Notes under the pieces: model-generated
Databases searched by the model: none
Seen by the model: the letters and a program-made list of their open reading frames with translations, nothing else
Told to the model about the DNA's origin: nothing
Shown: positions 51,875 through 58,990 of the stretch, in pieces
Numbering within the stretch: the first letter of the stretch is position 1
Layout of the letters: every line of letters begins with the position of its first letter
NCBI GenBank assembly: GCA_964484795.1
Contig: CAZAFN010000006.1
Coordinates: 1 to 64,000 of the forward strand
Direction of reading: 5' to 3'
DNA: 64,000 nt
Source of the DNA: CAZAFN01 sp964484795
Lineage (GTDB): Bacteria; Pseudomonadota; Alphaproteobacteria; Methylaequorales; Methylaequoraceae
Program-made: the position numbers and the translations under genes

Positions 51875-52050
51875 TATTTTTTTTTCTAATTTTATATCCA
51901 ATCATCTCGTTTTCTTATATTGGGCCAGGAATGGCAGGTGGTATTATTATTTCAATAATGGGAATAATTTTGGCTATTATAATCGCTTTGTTTGGAATTT
52001 TATATTACCCTATTAAGAGATTTCTATTAAAAAAAAAAAACAAAAAATAG
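51862..52050 (+). CDS. Small IGPG-motif membrane protein
   Basis: A 62-residue protein with two closely spaced hydrophobic segments. The first (about 2-18) may be a cleaved signal, followed by SYIGPGMAGGIIISIMGIILAIIIALFGILYYPIKRFLLKKKNKK. The YIGPG start, one helix and YYPIKR with a basic tail are characteristic of small membrane proteins found beside surface polysaccharide and sulfotransferase genes in marine bacteria. It overlaps the ASST-like gene and lies 11 bases before the acyltransferase gene. The role is unknown; perhaps a partner for one of these membrane enzymes. Confidence 0.75.
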   Translation: MQKLIFFFLILYPIISFSYIGPGMAGGIIISIMGIILAIIIALFGILYYPIKRFLLKKKNKK

Positions 52051-52061
52051 TTGCATCGTAA

Positions 52062-53906
52062 TTGTCAACAAACATAACATATAGACCGGAAATTGATGGA
52101 CTTAGGGCCTTAGCAGTAATTTCTGTAATCACTTATCATTTGAAGTTTTATTTTAATGATTTCACGATTCTTCAAGGTGGATTTTTGGGTGTGGATATAT
52201 TTTTTGTAATATCTGGATATTTAATAACATCATTAATTAAGAAAGAAATTTTAAGTAGAGATAAAATTTCATACTTAAATTTCTTAGATAGAAGAATTAG
52301 GAGAATAATTCCATTAATTATTTTTTTCTTTTTAGTTTTTTTGCCAATAGCGTATATCTTTTTGCTTCCTCAAAACTTGATGGATTTTTCAAAATCAATT
52401 CTTTATTCTTTGGGTTTTTCTTCTAATGTGTATTTTTATTTAACGGAGGTTGAATATGGTTTGGAAAATTTATCTAAGCCAATTCTGCATTTGTGGTCAC
52501 TTTCTATAGAACAACAGTACTATATAATTTTCCCAATTATCTTTTTTTTAATTTTTAAATTCTTTAAACAAAGAATAATTTTGTTTTTTTTAATTCTTGT
52601 GTTTTTGAATTTATTTTTAATGCAATTCTTAGGAAATTTGAAGGTTTCCCCACCTTTTGTTGAAGAAAATTTTTCACTGGAAGCTAAAACTGTTTTTTTT
52701 AATTTTTATTTTTTGTCGAGTAGATTATGGGAATTTTTTGCAGGAACTTTGGTTTCTTTAATGGAAGAAAAAAAAAATGAAGCTAATGGAAATTTAAATT
52801 CCGTTTTATGCAATTTTGGTTTTGGTTTAATAATTTTTTCAATGTTTTTTTATAATGACAGAGATTTTCACCCATCATTCATAAATTTTTTTCCAGTTTT
52901 TGGTACTTGTCTAATTATTTTCTTTTATAAAGAAGTAGGCAATCTGAGTTTTTTGTCTTCAAAAATTTTTGTTGGTATAGGAAAAATTTCTTATTCTCTG
53001 TATTTATGGCATTTTCCAATAATTTCTTTTTTATTTTTTCTTAATTTAGGATTAGCTAATAATCTAGTAAAGTTTTATGTAATACTTCTTACTGTTCTTC
53101 TATCAATTTTTACTTTTAATTTTATTGAAAAACCGTTTAGACAGAGAAAAGTAATATCTTCAAAGTCATTTTATTCTTTAATAACCTTTTTTTCATTAAT
53201 ATTGATTGTTTTCTGTACTAGAATCATTGTTACTAATGGGGCTCATGAAAGGGTGCCTGAGATTCTTTCTAAAAAAAACCAGTCAAAAGTTGAGTTTTAC
53301 AATCATAGAGTTTATGAACATAAAAAAGAATCTAGAAGCGTAATACTCGTTGGTGATAGTCAATTAAGAGCTATCAAGTTTGATTTAAAAAAAAGACTTA
53401 AAAATAGTAATTTAAACTATGCACAAAGTATTTTTGACGGTTGCCAGTTAATAATTAATACACAAAGAGTTGACAAGGTCTCATTGGCAACAAAACTTGA
53501 TTGCGATATTAAAACACAAGAAATTCGAATGGATTTTCTAAAAAATCATACGAATTCAATTGTCGTGCTTGGTGGAAGATTGCCACTCATTTTAAGTGAA
53601 GAAAGATTTAATAATGAAGAAGGCGGATATGAGGGTAAAATGAATGATTTCATTCAAAATTATGACAGTTCAATTGAGACACTTGAACAAAGAAATGCAT
53701 TGATAGAACAAGAATATAAAAATACAGTAATGAAAATATTAAAACTTAATAATTTTGTAATTCTAATATATCCAATACCTGAAGTTGGATGGAATCTTCC
53801 AAGGAAATTAATGAATTTAATTGATAAGAATCTTTTTAAATTAAATAAGAATAAGTTTGATGAAGAATTTATAAAAAAAGATCAGATAAAAGTTTTAAGC
53901 TTTTAA
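52062..53906 (+). CDS. OafA/OatA-type acyltransferase with SGNH domain, frameshifted before its end
   Basis: A 614-residue membrane O-acyltransferase. The acyltransferase-3 domain (about 1-370) begins YRPEIDGLRALAVISVITYHL, continues GGFLGVDIFFVISGYLI and FLDRRIRRIIPL, and has about ten helices. A periplasmic SGNH domain follows with the nucleophile in ILVGDSQLRAI near 430. The start is TTG at 52062. The frame stops at 53904-53906, before the SGNH Asp-His motif, which is found in the next frame (to 54103). One missing A, most likely in the run at 53873-53879, explains this. These enzymes O-acetylate surface glycans. Confidence 0.87.
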   Translation: MSTNITYRPEIDGLRALAVISVITYHLKFYFNDFTILQGGFLGVDIFFVISGYLITSLIKKEILSRDKISYLNFLDRRIRRIIPLIIFFFLVFLPIAYIFLLPQNLMDFSKSILYSLGFSSNVYFYLTEVEYGLENLSKPILHLWSLSIEQQYYIIFPIIFFLIFKFFKQRIILFFLILVFLNLFLMQFLGNLKVSPPFVEENFSLEAKTVFFNFYFLSSRLWEFFAGTLVSLMEEKKNEANGNLNSVLCNFGFGLIIFSMFFYNDRDFHPSFINFFPVFGTCLIIFFYKEVGNLSFLSSKIFVGIGKISYSLYLWHFPIISFLFFLNLGLANNLVKFYVILLTVLLSIFTFNFIEKPFRQRKVISSKSFYSLITFFSLILIVFCTRIIVTNGAHERVPEILSKKNQSKVEFYNHRVYEHKKESRSVILVGDSQLRAIKFDLKKRLKNSNLNYAQSIFDGCQLIINTQRVDKVSLATKLDCDIKTQEIRMDFLKNHTNSIVVLGGRLPLILSEERFNNEEGGYEGKMNDFIQNYDSSIETLEQRNALIEQEYKNTVMKILKLNNFVILIYPIPEVGWNLPRKLMNLIDKNLFKLNKNKFDEEFIKKDQIKVLSF

Positions 53907-54103
53907 ATGAGATTCAACATCCAAAAATTATTAGAATTTATCCTCACAAAATTTTCTGTAATAATAAAATTCATAATAGGTGTGTAACACATAGCCAAAC
54001 AGATATGTATTATTATGATAACAATCATTTATCCATTAAGGGAGCAGAATTATTGAATGATATTATAATGCAAGAAATTAAAAAAATAGTTGAAAATGAT
54101 TAA
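53900..54103 (+). pseudogene. Displaced C-terminal end of the acyltransferase SGNH domain
   Basis: In the frame shifted by one, the sequence continues as SFKLLNEIQHPKIIRIYPHK, then FCNNKIHNRCVTHSQ, then DMYYYDNNHLSIKGAELL and ends at TAA (54101-54103). The DNNHLS segment is the DxxH block giving the catalytic Asp and His of SGNH hydrolases. It has no start codon in a sensible place, so it is the tail of the preceding gene rather than an independent one. Confidence 0.85.
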
Positions 54104-54443
54104 TCATTTTTTTTGTTTTGTTTTTTTTTTCTTATCAATTTTGATTATTGATAGATTTGAAATTTTAAAATCTTTTAAAAAAAATATCAATTATATAAAA
54201 AAAATAAGATTAACAATCCTTAATCTAAATGAAAAAAAAATAAAATTATTAATGATTTTTTCAAGATTATTGTTTAAGAACTCCATAAAACAAATTTTAA
54301 TTTTTTCTTTAATTTTATTTTTATACTTAATTTTAACGAATTTTTTGGAAAATTTTGAATTAATTGTTTTATCTATTTCTGGTTTTTTTGAGTTTCTCTT
54401 AATTTTTTTGCTATATTTTTTTTTGAAGAGAAAAAATGAATAA
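54090..54443 (+). CDS. Small membrane protein of unknown function
   Basis: A frame of about 117 residues (TTG at 54090; an ATG at 54096 is two codons later). It has one hydrophobic segment near the N-terminus (FFCFVFFFLSILIID), a basic middle and two further segments (ILIFSLILFLYLILTNFL and LIVLSISGFFEFLLIFLLYFFL), ending KRKNE. No family is recognised and base composition is extremely AT-rich, so it could be spurious. It is kept because it links acyltransferase and sulfotransferase genes with overlaps at both ends and has a plausible topology. Confidence 0.5.
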   Translation: MKMINHFFCFVFFFLSILIIDRFEILKSFKKNINYIKKIRLTILNLNEKKIKLLMIFSRLLFKNSIKQILIFSLILFLYLILTNFLENFELIVLSISGFFEFLLIFLLYFFLKRKNE

Positions 54444-55398
54444 TTATTCTTTTTTACAAAAACAACTTCATTCAATCGTATTATCTAATAATTTTTTTAA
54501 GAAATTTTCTTACTTTTTGGAAAAATCTATATACGAAAAAAAAATCAAAAACTACAATAAAAATGCTGAGCATATATTTATTACAGGAATGCCAAGATCT
54601 GGCACGACAATAATTCTTAATTTTTTATATAAAATAAAAGATTTTGCATCTTTGACTTATGCAGATATGCCTTTTGTTTTATCACCAAATTTATGGTCAA
54701 TTTTTAATCGAAATGTGAAGATTAAATATGAAGAACGTTTACATGGTGATGGCATAAGCTTTTCAATTCAATCACCTGAAGCCTTTGAGGAAGTTTTCTG
54801 GAAAACTTTTGGAAATGATGAATTTCTTCAATTATACAGAGAATATGTATCTTTGATTTTACATAAATACCAAAAAGATAGATACTTATGCAAAAATAAT
54901 TACAATTACAAAAGAATTGAATTATTGAATGCAATTTTTCCACAATCAAAAATTTTAGTTCCTTTTAGAGATCCACTACAAACATCTTTTTCACTTTTAC
55001 TTCAGAACAACAGATTTAAATCTATGCAAAGTAAAGATGAATTTATATGGAAATATATGAATTGGCTTGGTCATTATGAATTTGGTCTTGGTCACAAGTC
55101 TTGGCATTCATCTAGAAGCTTTGATGATCCAGTTGATATAAATTATTGGTTAGAGCAATGGCTTTTATTTTATGAAAATTTTCTGAAAAATCATAAGAAA
55201 TATAAAAATGTTGTTATCTTAAACTATGATAAGTTAAATTCTCAGAATTATCTAAGAAAAGTCCTAAAAAAACTAAATGTTAGGCAAAATTTTAGTTTTA
55301 GATTTAAAGTTTCTAATAGAAAAATTCTTCCAAATTATAATAAAGATTTATATAAAAATTGTTTAAATATTCACAGGAATTTAATTGGTTTAACATAA
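54436..55398 (+). CDS. PAPS-dependent sulfotransferase family protein
   Basis: A 320-residue cytoplasmic sulfotransferase. The 5'-phosphosulfate loop is FITGMPRSGTTIILNFL near residue 50, and the 3'-phosphate motif is KILVPFRDPLQTSFSLLLQNNRF near 175. The Asn/Tyr-rich middle KYLCKNNYNYKRIELLNAIFP resembles bacterial carbohydrate sulfotransferases. It would transfer sulfate from PAPS to a glycan or lipid acceptor. Genes for an acyltransferase, an ASST-like enzyme and an FkbM methyltransferase lie nearby. It starts inside the end of the preceding frame (8-base overlap). Confidence 0.87.
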   Translation: MNNYSFLQKQLHSIVLSNNFFKKFSYFLEKSIYEKKIKNYNKNAEHIFITGMPRSGTTIILNFLYKIKDFASLTYADMPFVLSPNLWSIFNRNVKIKYEERLHGDGISFSIQSPEAFEEVFWKTFGNDEFLQLYREYVSLILHKYQKDRYLCKNNYNYKRIELLNAIFPQSKILVPFRDPLQTSFSLLLQNNRFKSMQSKDEFIWKYMNWLGHYEFGLGHKSWHSSRSFDDPVDINYWLEQWLLFYENFLKNHKKYKNVVILNYDKLNSQNYLRKVLKKLNVRQNFSFRFKVSNRKILPNYNKDLYKNCLNIHRNLIGLT

Positions 55399-55438
55399 TC
55401 ACTGAAATTTTTCACGTTTCTAAAAAGTAGAAATGCAA

Positions 55439-55663
55439 CTAAAAATTATTTTTTTTAAAATAATTATTTAGAAATTTATTTATTGCTGGTGCAAAAAAAA
55501 TTATACAAAAGAAGACAGTTGGCCATGCAATCAAAAAGCGGTTAAGCCATAAAGAAAAAAAGTTCCCTTCCGTAAATGTAATTAGAATTATGAATGCTGA
55601 AACAACCGTACTAGTGCAAAATGACATTATTATTGCAAAAACTAATAATCTTAAACCTGTCAT
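55439..55663 (-). CDS. DUF2798 small membrane protein
   Basis: A 74-residue protein with two hydrophobic helices (about 5-30 and 42-62). The second half, NRFLIAWPTVFFCIIFFAPAINKFL, matches DUF2798, where a WPxxF helix ends in AP. Function is unknown. It lies 26 bases downstream of another small membrane gene on the same strand, so the two are likely one transcript. Confidence 0.75.
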   Translation of the reverse strand: MTGLRLLVFAIIMSFCTSTVVSAFIILITFTEGNFFSLWLNRFLIAWPTVFFCIIFFAPAINKFLNNYFKKNNF

Positions 55664-55689
55664 TTCTTTTATAGAATTAAGTTGTAAAC

Positions 55690-55842
55690 TTACTTAATTG
55701 AAGCTCCAGGATTTTTCTTATATTGCATTTTTTTTAATTTGTCAGTTAGTTTATATTTATTAATGCAAATTCCTAGGACTGTGCCAGAAAGGAAAGCCCC
55801 AGTGAGAAAGGCGCTTTTTATAGCAAAACCAATTAATTTCAT
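55690..55842 (-). CDS. 50-residue single-helix membrane protein
   Basis: A short gene of 50 residues: MKLIGFAIKSAFLTGAFLSG begins it, with one hydrophobic helix (about 4-27) followed by a basic cytoplasmic-like tail ending in GASIK. A good Shine-Dalgarno (aaggtgg) lies 6 bases before the ATG, which is rare enough in this AT-rich DNA to support expression. It precedes the DUF2798 gene. No family is recognised. Confidence 0.6.
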   Translation of the reverse strand: MKLIGFAIKSAFLTGAFLSGTVLGICINKYKLTDKLKKMQYKKNPGASIK

Positions 55843-55932
55843 TTTTCCACCTTATTAAAGGTAGCATAATATGACATAGAGTAAAATAGAATGTAGATTT
55901 TTCATAAAACTTATTTTAGAATTTGACTTGAT

Positions 55933-56376
55933 ATGTTGACTAGTAATGATTTAGGTAGTTTAAGAGATGCTTTTGAAGTCAAAAAGTTTAAAAAAGGAGA
56001 AGTAATTTTTCCTCAAGGTCAAATTGCTAATGGAGCTTATGTTGTTTTATCTGGCTTGGTTCATCTAGTTAAAAAACATAAAGTTGAAAATATTGTTGAG
56101 CACTTAGGAAACATAAGTGCTGGAGATAGTTTTGGAGCATGGTATGTTTTATTTGAATCAAAATTAAGACCAGTCTCAGCTTTTGCTAAAGAAGATTCAG
56201 AGCTTGTTTTTGTGCCAAATGAGGTTTTAAAAGAAAAACTAAAAAATTGTGACCCATTCATAATATATTGTTTTAGAAAATGGATTGATTTGATGAGACA
56301 TAAAAAGGTTCCTGAAGATTATAGTGAAAAAAAAGAAACCAAAAACGATCCAGTTTTTGATAATTACAAAAAATAG
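55933..56376 (+). CDS. Stand-alone cyclic-nucleotide-binding-domain protein
   Basis: A 147-residue protein with a CRP-type cNMP-binding beta-roll: FEVKKFKKGEVIFPQGQIANGAYVVLSGLVHLV, then NISAGDSFGAWYVLFESKLRPVSAFAKEDSELVFVP. The phosphate-binding cassette keeps Gly and Arg-like positions (SFGAWYVLFESKLRPVSA), but cAMP binding is not assured. There is no C-terminal helix-turn-helix, so it is not a CRP-like transcription factor. It is 2 bases before the methyltransferase gene, so probably co-transcribed. Confidence 0.82.
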   Translation: MLTSNDLGSLRDAFEVKKFKKGEVIFPQGQIANGAYVVLSGLVHLVKKHKVENIVEHLGNISAGDSFGAWYVLFESKLRPVSAFAKEDSELVFVPNEVLKEKLKNCDPFIIYCFRKWIDLMRHKKVPEDYSEKKETKNDPVFDNYKK

Positions 56377-56378
56377 AA

Positions 56379-57014
56379 TTGTTTAATTTTTTATTATCAG
56401 TTTATTTTAATTCTAAGATAAAAAAAATTTATAATAGTAATTTAGAAAAAAGAGGGTTTTCTCCAAATGGAGTTTTTTGGAATTCAACACAGTCTCAACA
56501 TAGTAGATTTGAAGTGTTGTTATATTTGTTAAAAAATAATTTACTTAAAAAAACTGTTAGAATTGCTGATGTTGGATGTGGGTGTGGAGATTTTTTAAGT
56601 TTTTTAAGAAAGAATAATTTTAAAGACTTCTCTTATCAAGGTTACGATATAAATGTTGAGTTGATCAAATATTGTAAAAGAAAATATCCTTCAAATTTTT
56701 TTATGGTAAACAATTTTCCAATTTATGAATGTGACTTTTCAATTATGTCAGGAACATACAATTATACTGTAACTGATAATTTTATAAAGTGGGAAGAATA
56801 TATCATTTATAATCTAATGCAGTGCTATAAAAGAAGTAAATTAGGAATGATTTTCAACCTACAGTTTTCTAAAAATAGATGTATTAGAAACAATATATAT
56901 TACACGCATATTGGTACTATGGAATCTTTGCTAGAGAAAAATTTTGAGAAGGTAAAAAAATTTTTTTTCTTAGGTACAAAAAATGACATATATTTCATAA
57001 TTTTAAGGAAATAA
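56379..57014 (+). CDS. Class I SAM-dependent methyltransferase
   Basis: A 211-residue methyltransferase. SAM motif I is RIADVGCGCGDFLSFLRKNNF near residue 65, followed by the acidic loop YQGYDINVELIKYCKRKYP and CDFSIMSGTYNYTV. The start is TTG at 56379. The acceptor is unknown; similar small enzymes act on nucleotide sugars or glycans, which fits the region. It overlaps trmL by 12 bases tail to tail. Confidence 0.82.
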   Translation: MFNFLLSVYFNSKIKKIYNSNLEKRGFSPNGVFWNSTQSQHSRFEVLLYLLKNNLLKKTVRIADVGCGCGDFLSFLRKNNFKDFSYQGYDINVELIKYCKRKYPSNFFMVNNFPIYECDFSIMSGTYNYTVTDNFIKWEEYIIYNLMQCYKRSKLGMIFNLQFSKNRCIRNNIYYTHIGTMESLLEKNFEKVKKFFFLGTKNDIYFIILRK

Positions 57015-57479
57015 AAAATTATTTTGCCTCCATGCTTCGTAAATACAAATTGAAACAGCATTAGCTAAGTTTAAACTTCTATTTCCACAAACCATTGGAA
57101 TAGAGATTCTTGGTGAATCTTTTAATTTTTCGTAAACGTAATCAGGCAACCCTGATGTTTCTGATCCAAAAAGAAAGTAGTCACCAAAGATATATTTTGG
57201 TTTCTCATAAGTTTGATTTCCTGATTTGGTAATTAGAAAAATTTTTTTATTCTTTATATTTTGTAAAAAATCATCAACATTTTCATACAGATTCATATCT
57301 ACTTTTTTAAAGTAATCCATACCGGCACGTTTTAAACTTTTCTCATTCAAACTAAAACCAAGTGGTTTTATTAAGTGTAGTCTAGAGCCAGTATTTGCAC
57401 AAAGCCTAATAATATTGCCAGTATTAGGAGGTATAAGTGGATTAAATAATATAATATTAAACGTGTACTTGTTAATCAT
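57003..57479 (-). CDS. trmL: tRNA (cytidine(34)-2'-O)-methyltransferase
   Basis: A 158-residue SPOUT methyltransferase modifying the wobble ribose of tRNA-Leu isoacceptors. The N-terminal NIILFNPLIPPNTGNIIRLCANTG, LHLIKPLGFSLNEKSLKRAGMDY and the knot region FGSETSGLPDYVYEK...ISIPMVCGNRSLNLANAVSICIYEAWRQ are diagnostic of TrmL. Length is normal. A tRNA-Leu gene is present at 60.4 kb. Confidence 0.95.
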   Translation of the reverse strand: MINKYTFNIILFNPLIPPNTGNIIRLCANTGSRLHLIKPLGFSLNEKSLKRAGMDYFKKVDMNLYENVDDFLQNIKNKKIFLITKSGNQTYEKPKYIFGDYFLFGSETSGLPDYVYEKLKDSPRISIPMVCGNRSLNLANAVSICIYEAWRQNNFLFP

Positions 57480-57506
57480 TTCTACGTAAAAGATATATAA
57501 ATTAAA

Positions 57507-57692
57507 TTAAATTGAAATGTTTTCTAATGCTTTTTTGTAGTTTTTTTCTGATTTAAACCACTGAACTAGGTTTCCGCCAGTAAAACCTGACATTTTAACA
57601 TCAATAAACCATTTTTTTACATCTATGTCCCATCCATAACAGATGTCTAGTTGAATGCTTCCTTTGTTTGCATTTTTAAAAAATATAGCCAT
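57507..57692 (-). CDS. Small protein of unknown function
   Basis: A 61-residue protein starting at the ATG at 57692 (a TTG at 57743 would add 17 residues). The sequence contains GSIQLDICYGWDIDVKKWFIDVKMSGFTGGNLVQWFKSEKNYKKA, rich in Trp and charged residues with no membrane helix. Strand-turn-helix patterns suggest a folded domain, and the Trp-Lys-Lys-Trp core looks conserved-like, but I recognise no family. It lies between trmL and bioB on the same strand. Confidence 0.55.
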   Translation of the reverse strand: MAIFFKNANKGSIQLDICYGWDIDVKKWFIDVKMSGFTGGNLVQWFKSEKNYKKALENISI

Positions 57693-57877
57693 AAATATAC
57701 CTAATGAGTTATTTATTAACTTAACTGCGCTAGAATTCTGCAATTTTTAGGCCATCGATATCATTTTTATAATATGAATTTTTATTGGTTATTTGCTAAA
57801 ACTAAATGGTCTTTATTTGAACAAAAAGATTGATAAAGAAAGTCTTTCAAATATAGTTGTGACAAACAAAGATGGTT

Positions 57878-58840
57878 TTATAAGTATTTATTAGAAATTG
57901 ATTTGTCTTTATCTTTAAAGATTGAAATTAATTTTTTATCTTCAATCATATCGTTGTTCTTGGTTGTTAAGAGTGAATCTCCATAAAATATTGAATTAGC
58001 ACCAGATATTAGACATAGTAATTGAGTTTCATTTGATAAGGATTTTCTTCCAGCAGATAATCGAATTCTTGATTTTGGCATTAGAATTCTTGCAGTTGCT
58101 ATCATTCTAACCATATCAAGAGGATCGACTGACTTTTGGTTTTCAAGGGGAGTTCCTTGAACGGGTACTAGTGAGTTGATAGGAACACTTTCTGGTTGAG
58201 GACTTAAATTGGCTAAAATCTCTAACATTTTAGCTCTATCATCCCATGTTTCTCCCATACCAATAATACCTCCACAACAAACACTTATTCCAGCCTCCCT
58301 GACATTTTTAATGGTTTCCAATCTTTCTTCAAAATTTCTAGTAGTTATAATTTCTTTGTAGAACTCAGGAGAAGTGTCAATATTATGATTATAAGCATCC
58401 AGACCAGCTTTTTTTAATTTTGTTGCTTGTGATTTTGTAATTGAACCAAGAGTTACACAGGTCTCAAGATCAAGAGATTTAACAGTTTTTATCATCTTAA
58501 TTATGGAATGTAGGTCTTTGCCATCATTAAGTTTTTTCCATGCAGCCCCCATACAAAATCTATCTGCACCATTTTTTTTAGCTCTAATTGCAGCTTCTTT
58601 TACTTTAGAAATATCAATTAAACTTTCTTTTTTTAAATCAACGTTATAGTGGGCTGATTGAGGGCAGTACTTACAATCTTCCGGGCATGATCCAGTTTTA
58701 ATAGAAATTAATGAAGCTAGTTGCACCTCAGCATTTTTAAAGAAACGATTATGTTTTTTTTGAGCTTTAAATATGAGCTCGTTTAGCGGAGAAGAAAGAA
58801 GACTTTTGACTTTTTTAAAGGAAACTTTTTTCATTTTCAA
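57878..58840 (-). CDS. bioB: Biotin synthase
   Basis: A 320-residue radical-SAM enzyme inserting sulfur into dethiobiotin. The cluster motif is CPEDCKYCPQS near 53 (Cys-x3-Cys-x2-Cys). FCMGAAWKKLNDGKD, AYNHNIDTSPEFYKEI, SVCCGGIIGMGETWDDRAKML and SAGRKSLSNETQLL, with the auxiliary-cluster ligands, are conserved. It provides biotin for AccB. Other bio genes are not adjacent. The spacer upstream (about 140 bases) shows no recognisable BirA operator. Confidence 0.96.
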   Translation of the reverse strand: MKMKKVSFKKVKSLLSSPLNELIFKAQKKHNRFFKNAEVQLASLISIKTGSCPEDCKYCPQSAHYNVDLKKESLIDISKVKEAAIRAKKNGADRFCMGAAWKKLNDGKDLHSIIKMIKTVKSLDLETCVTLGSITKSQATKLKKAGLDAYNHNIDTSPEFYKEIITTRNFEERLETIKNVREAGISVCCGGIIGMGETWDDRAKMLEILANLSPQPESVPINSLVPVQGTPLENQKSVDPLDMVRMIATARILMPKSRIRLSAGRKSLSNETQLLCLISGANSIFYGDSLLTTKNNDMIEDKKLISIFKDKDKSISNKYL

Positions 58841-58990
58841 TTTTTCATAAGTGTGGTTAACATTTAACCACTAAAAGCAAGATACTCTAACCTGAAATTA
58901 GAATCAATAGATCTTAATTATTTGAATTGATAAATTAAATATAAAGAAAATGATAATATTAATGTATTTTAATATCTTTTGATACTAACG

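Noticed and set aside
54191..54475. Minus-strand frame opposite the small membrane protein
   Set aside because: Lys/Phe-rich low-complexity translation of extremely AT-rich DNA, without a ribosome site or family resemblance.
57744..57890. Short frame KLNGLYLNKKIDKESLSNI... between the small unknown gene and bioB
   Set aside because: Only about 37 codons without ATG or ribosome site, bounded by stops; it may be a remnant of a decayed gene but cannot be supported.
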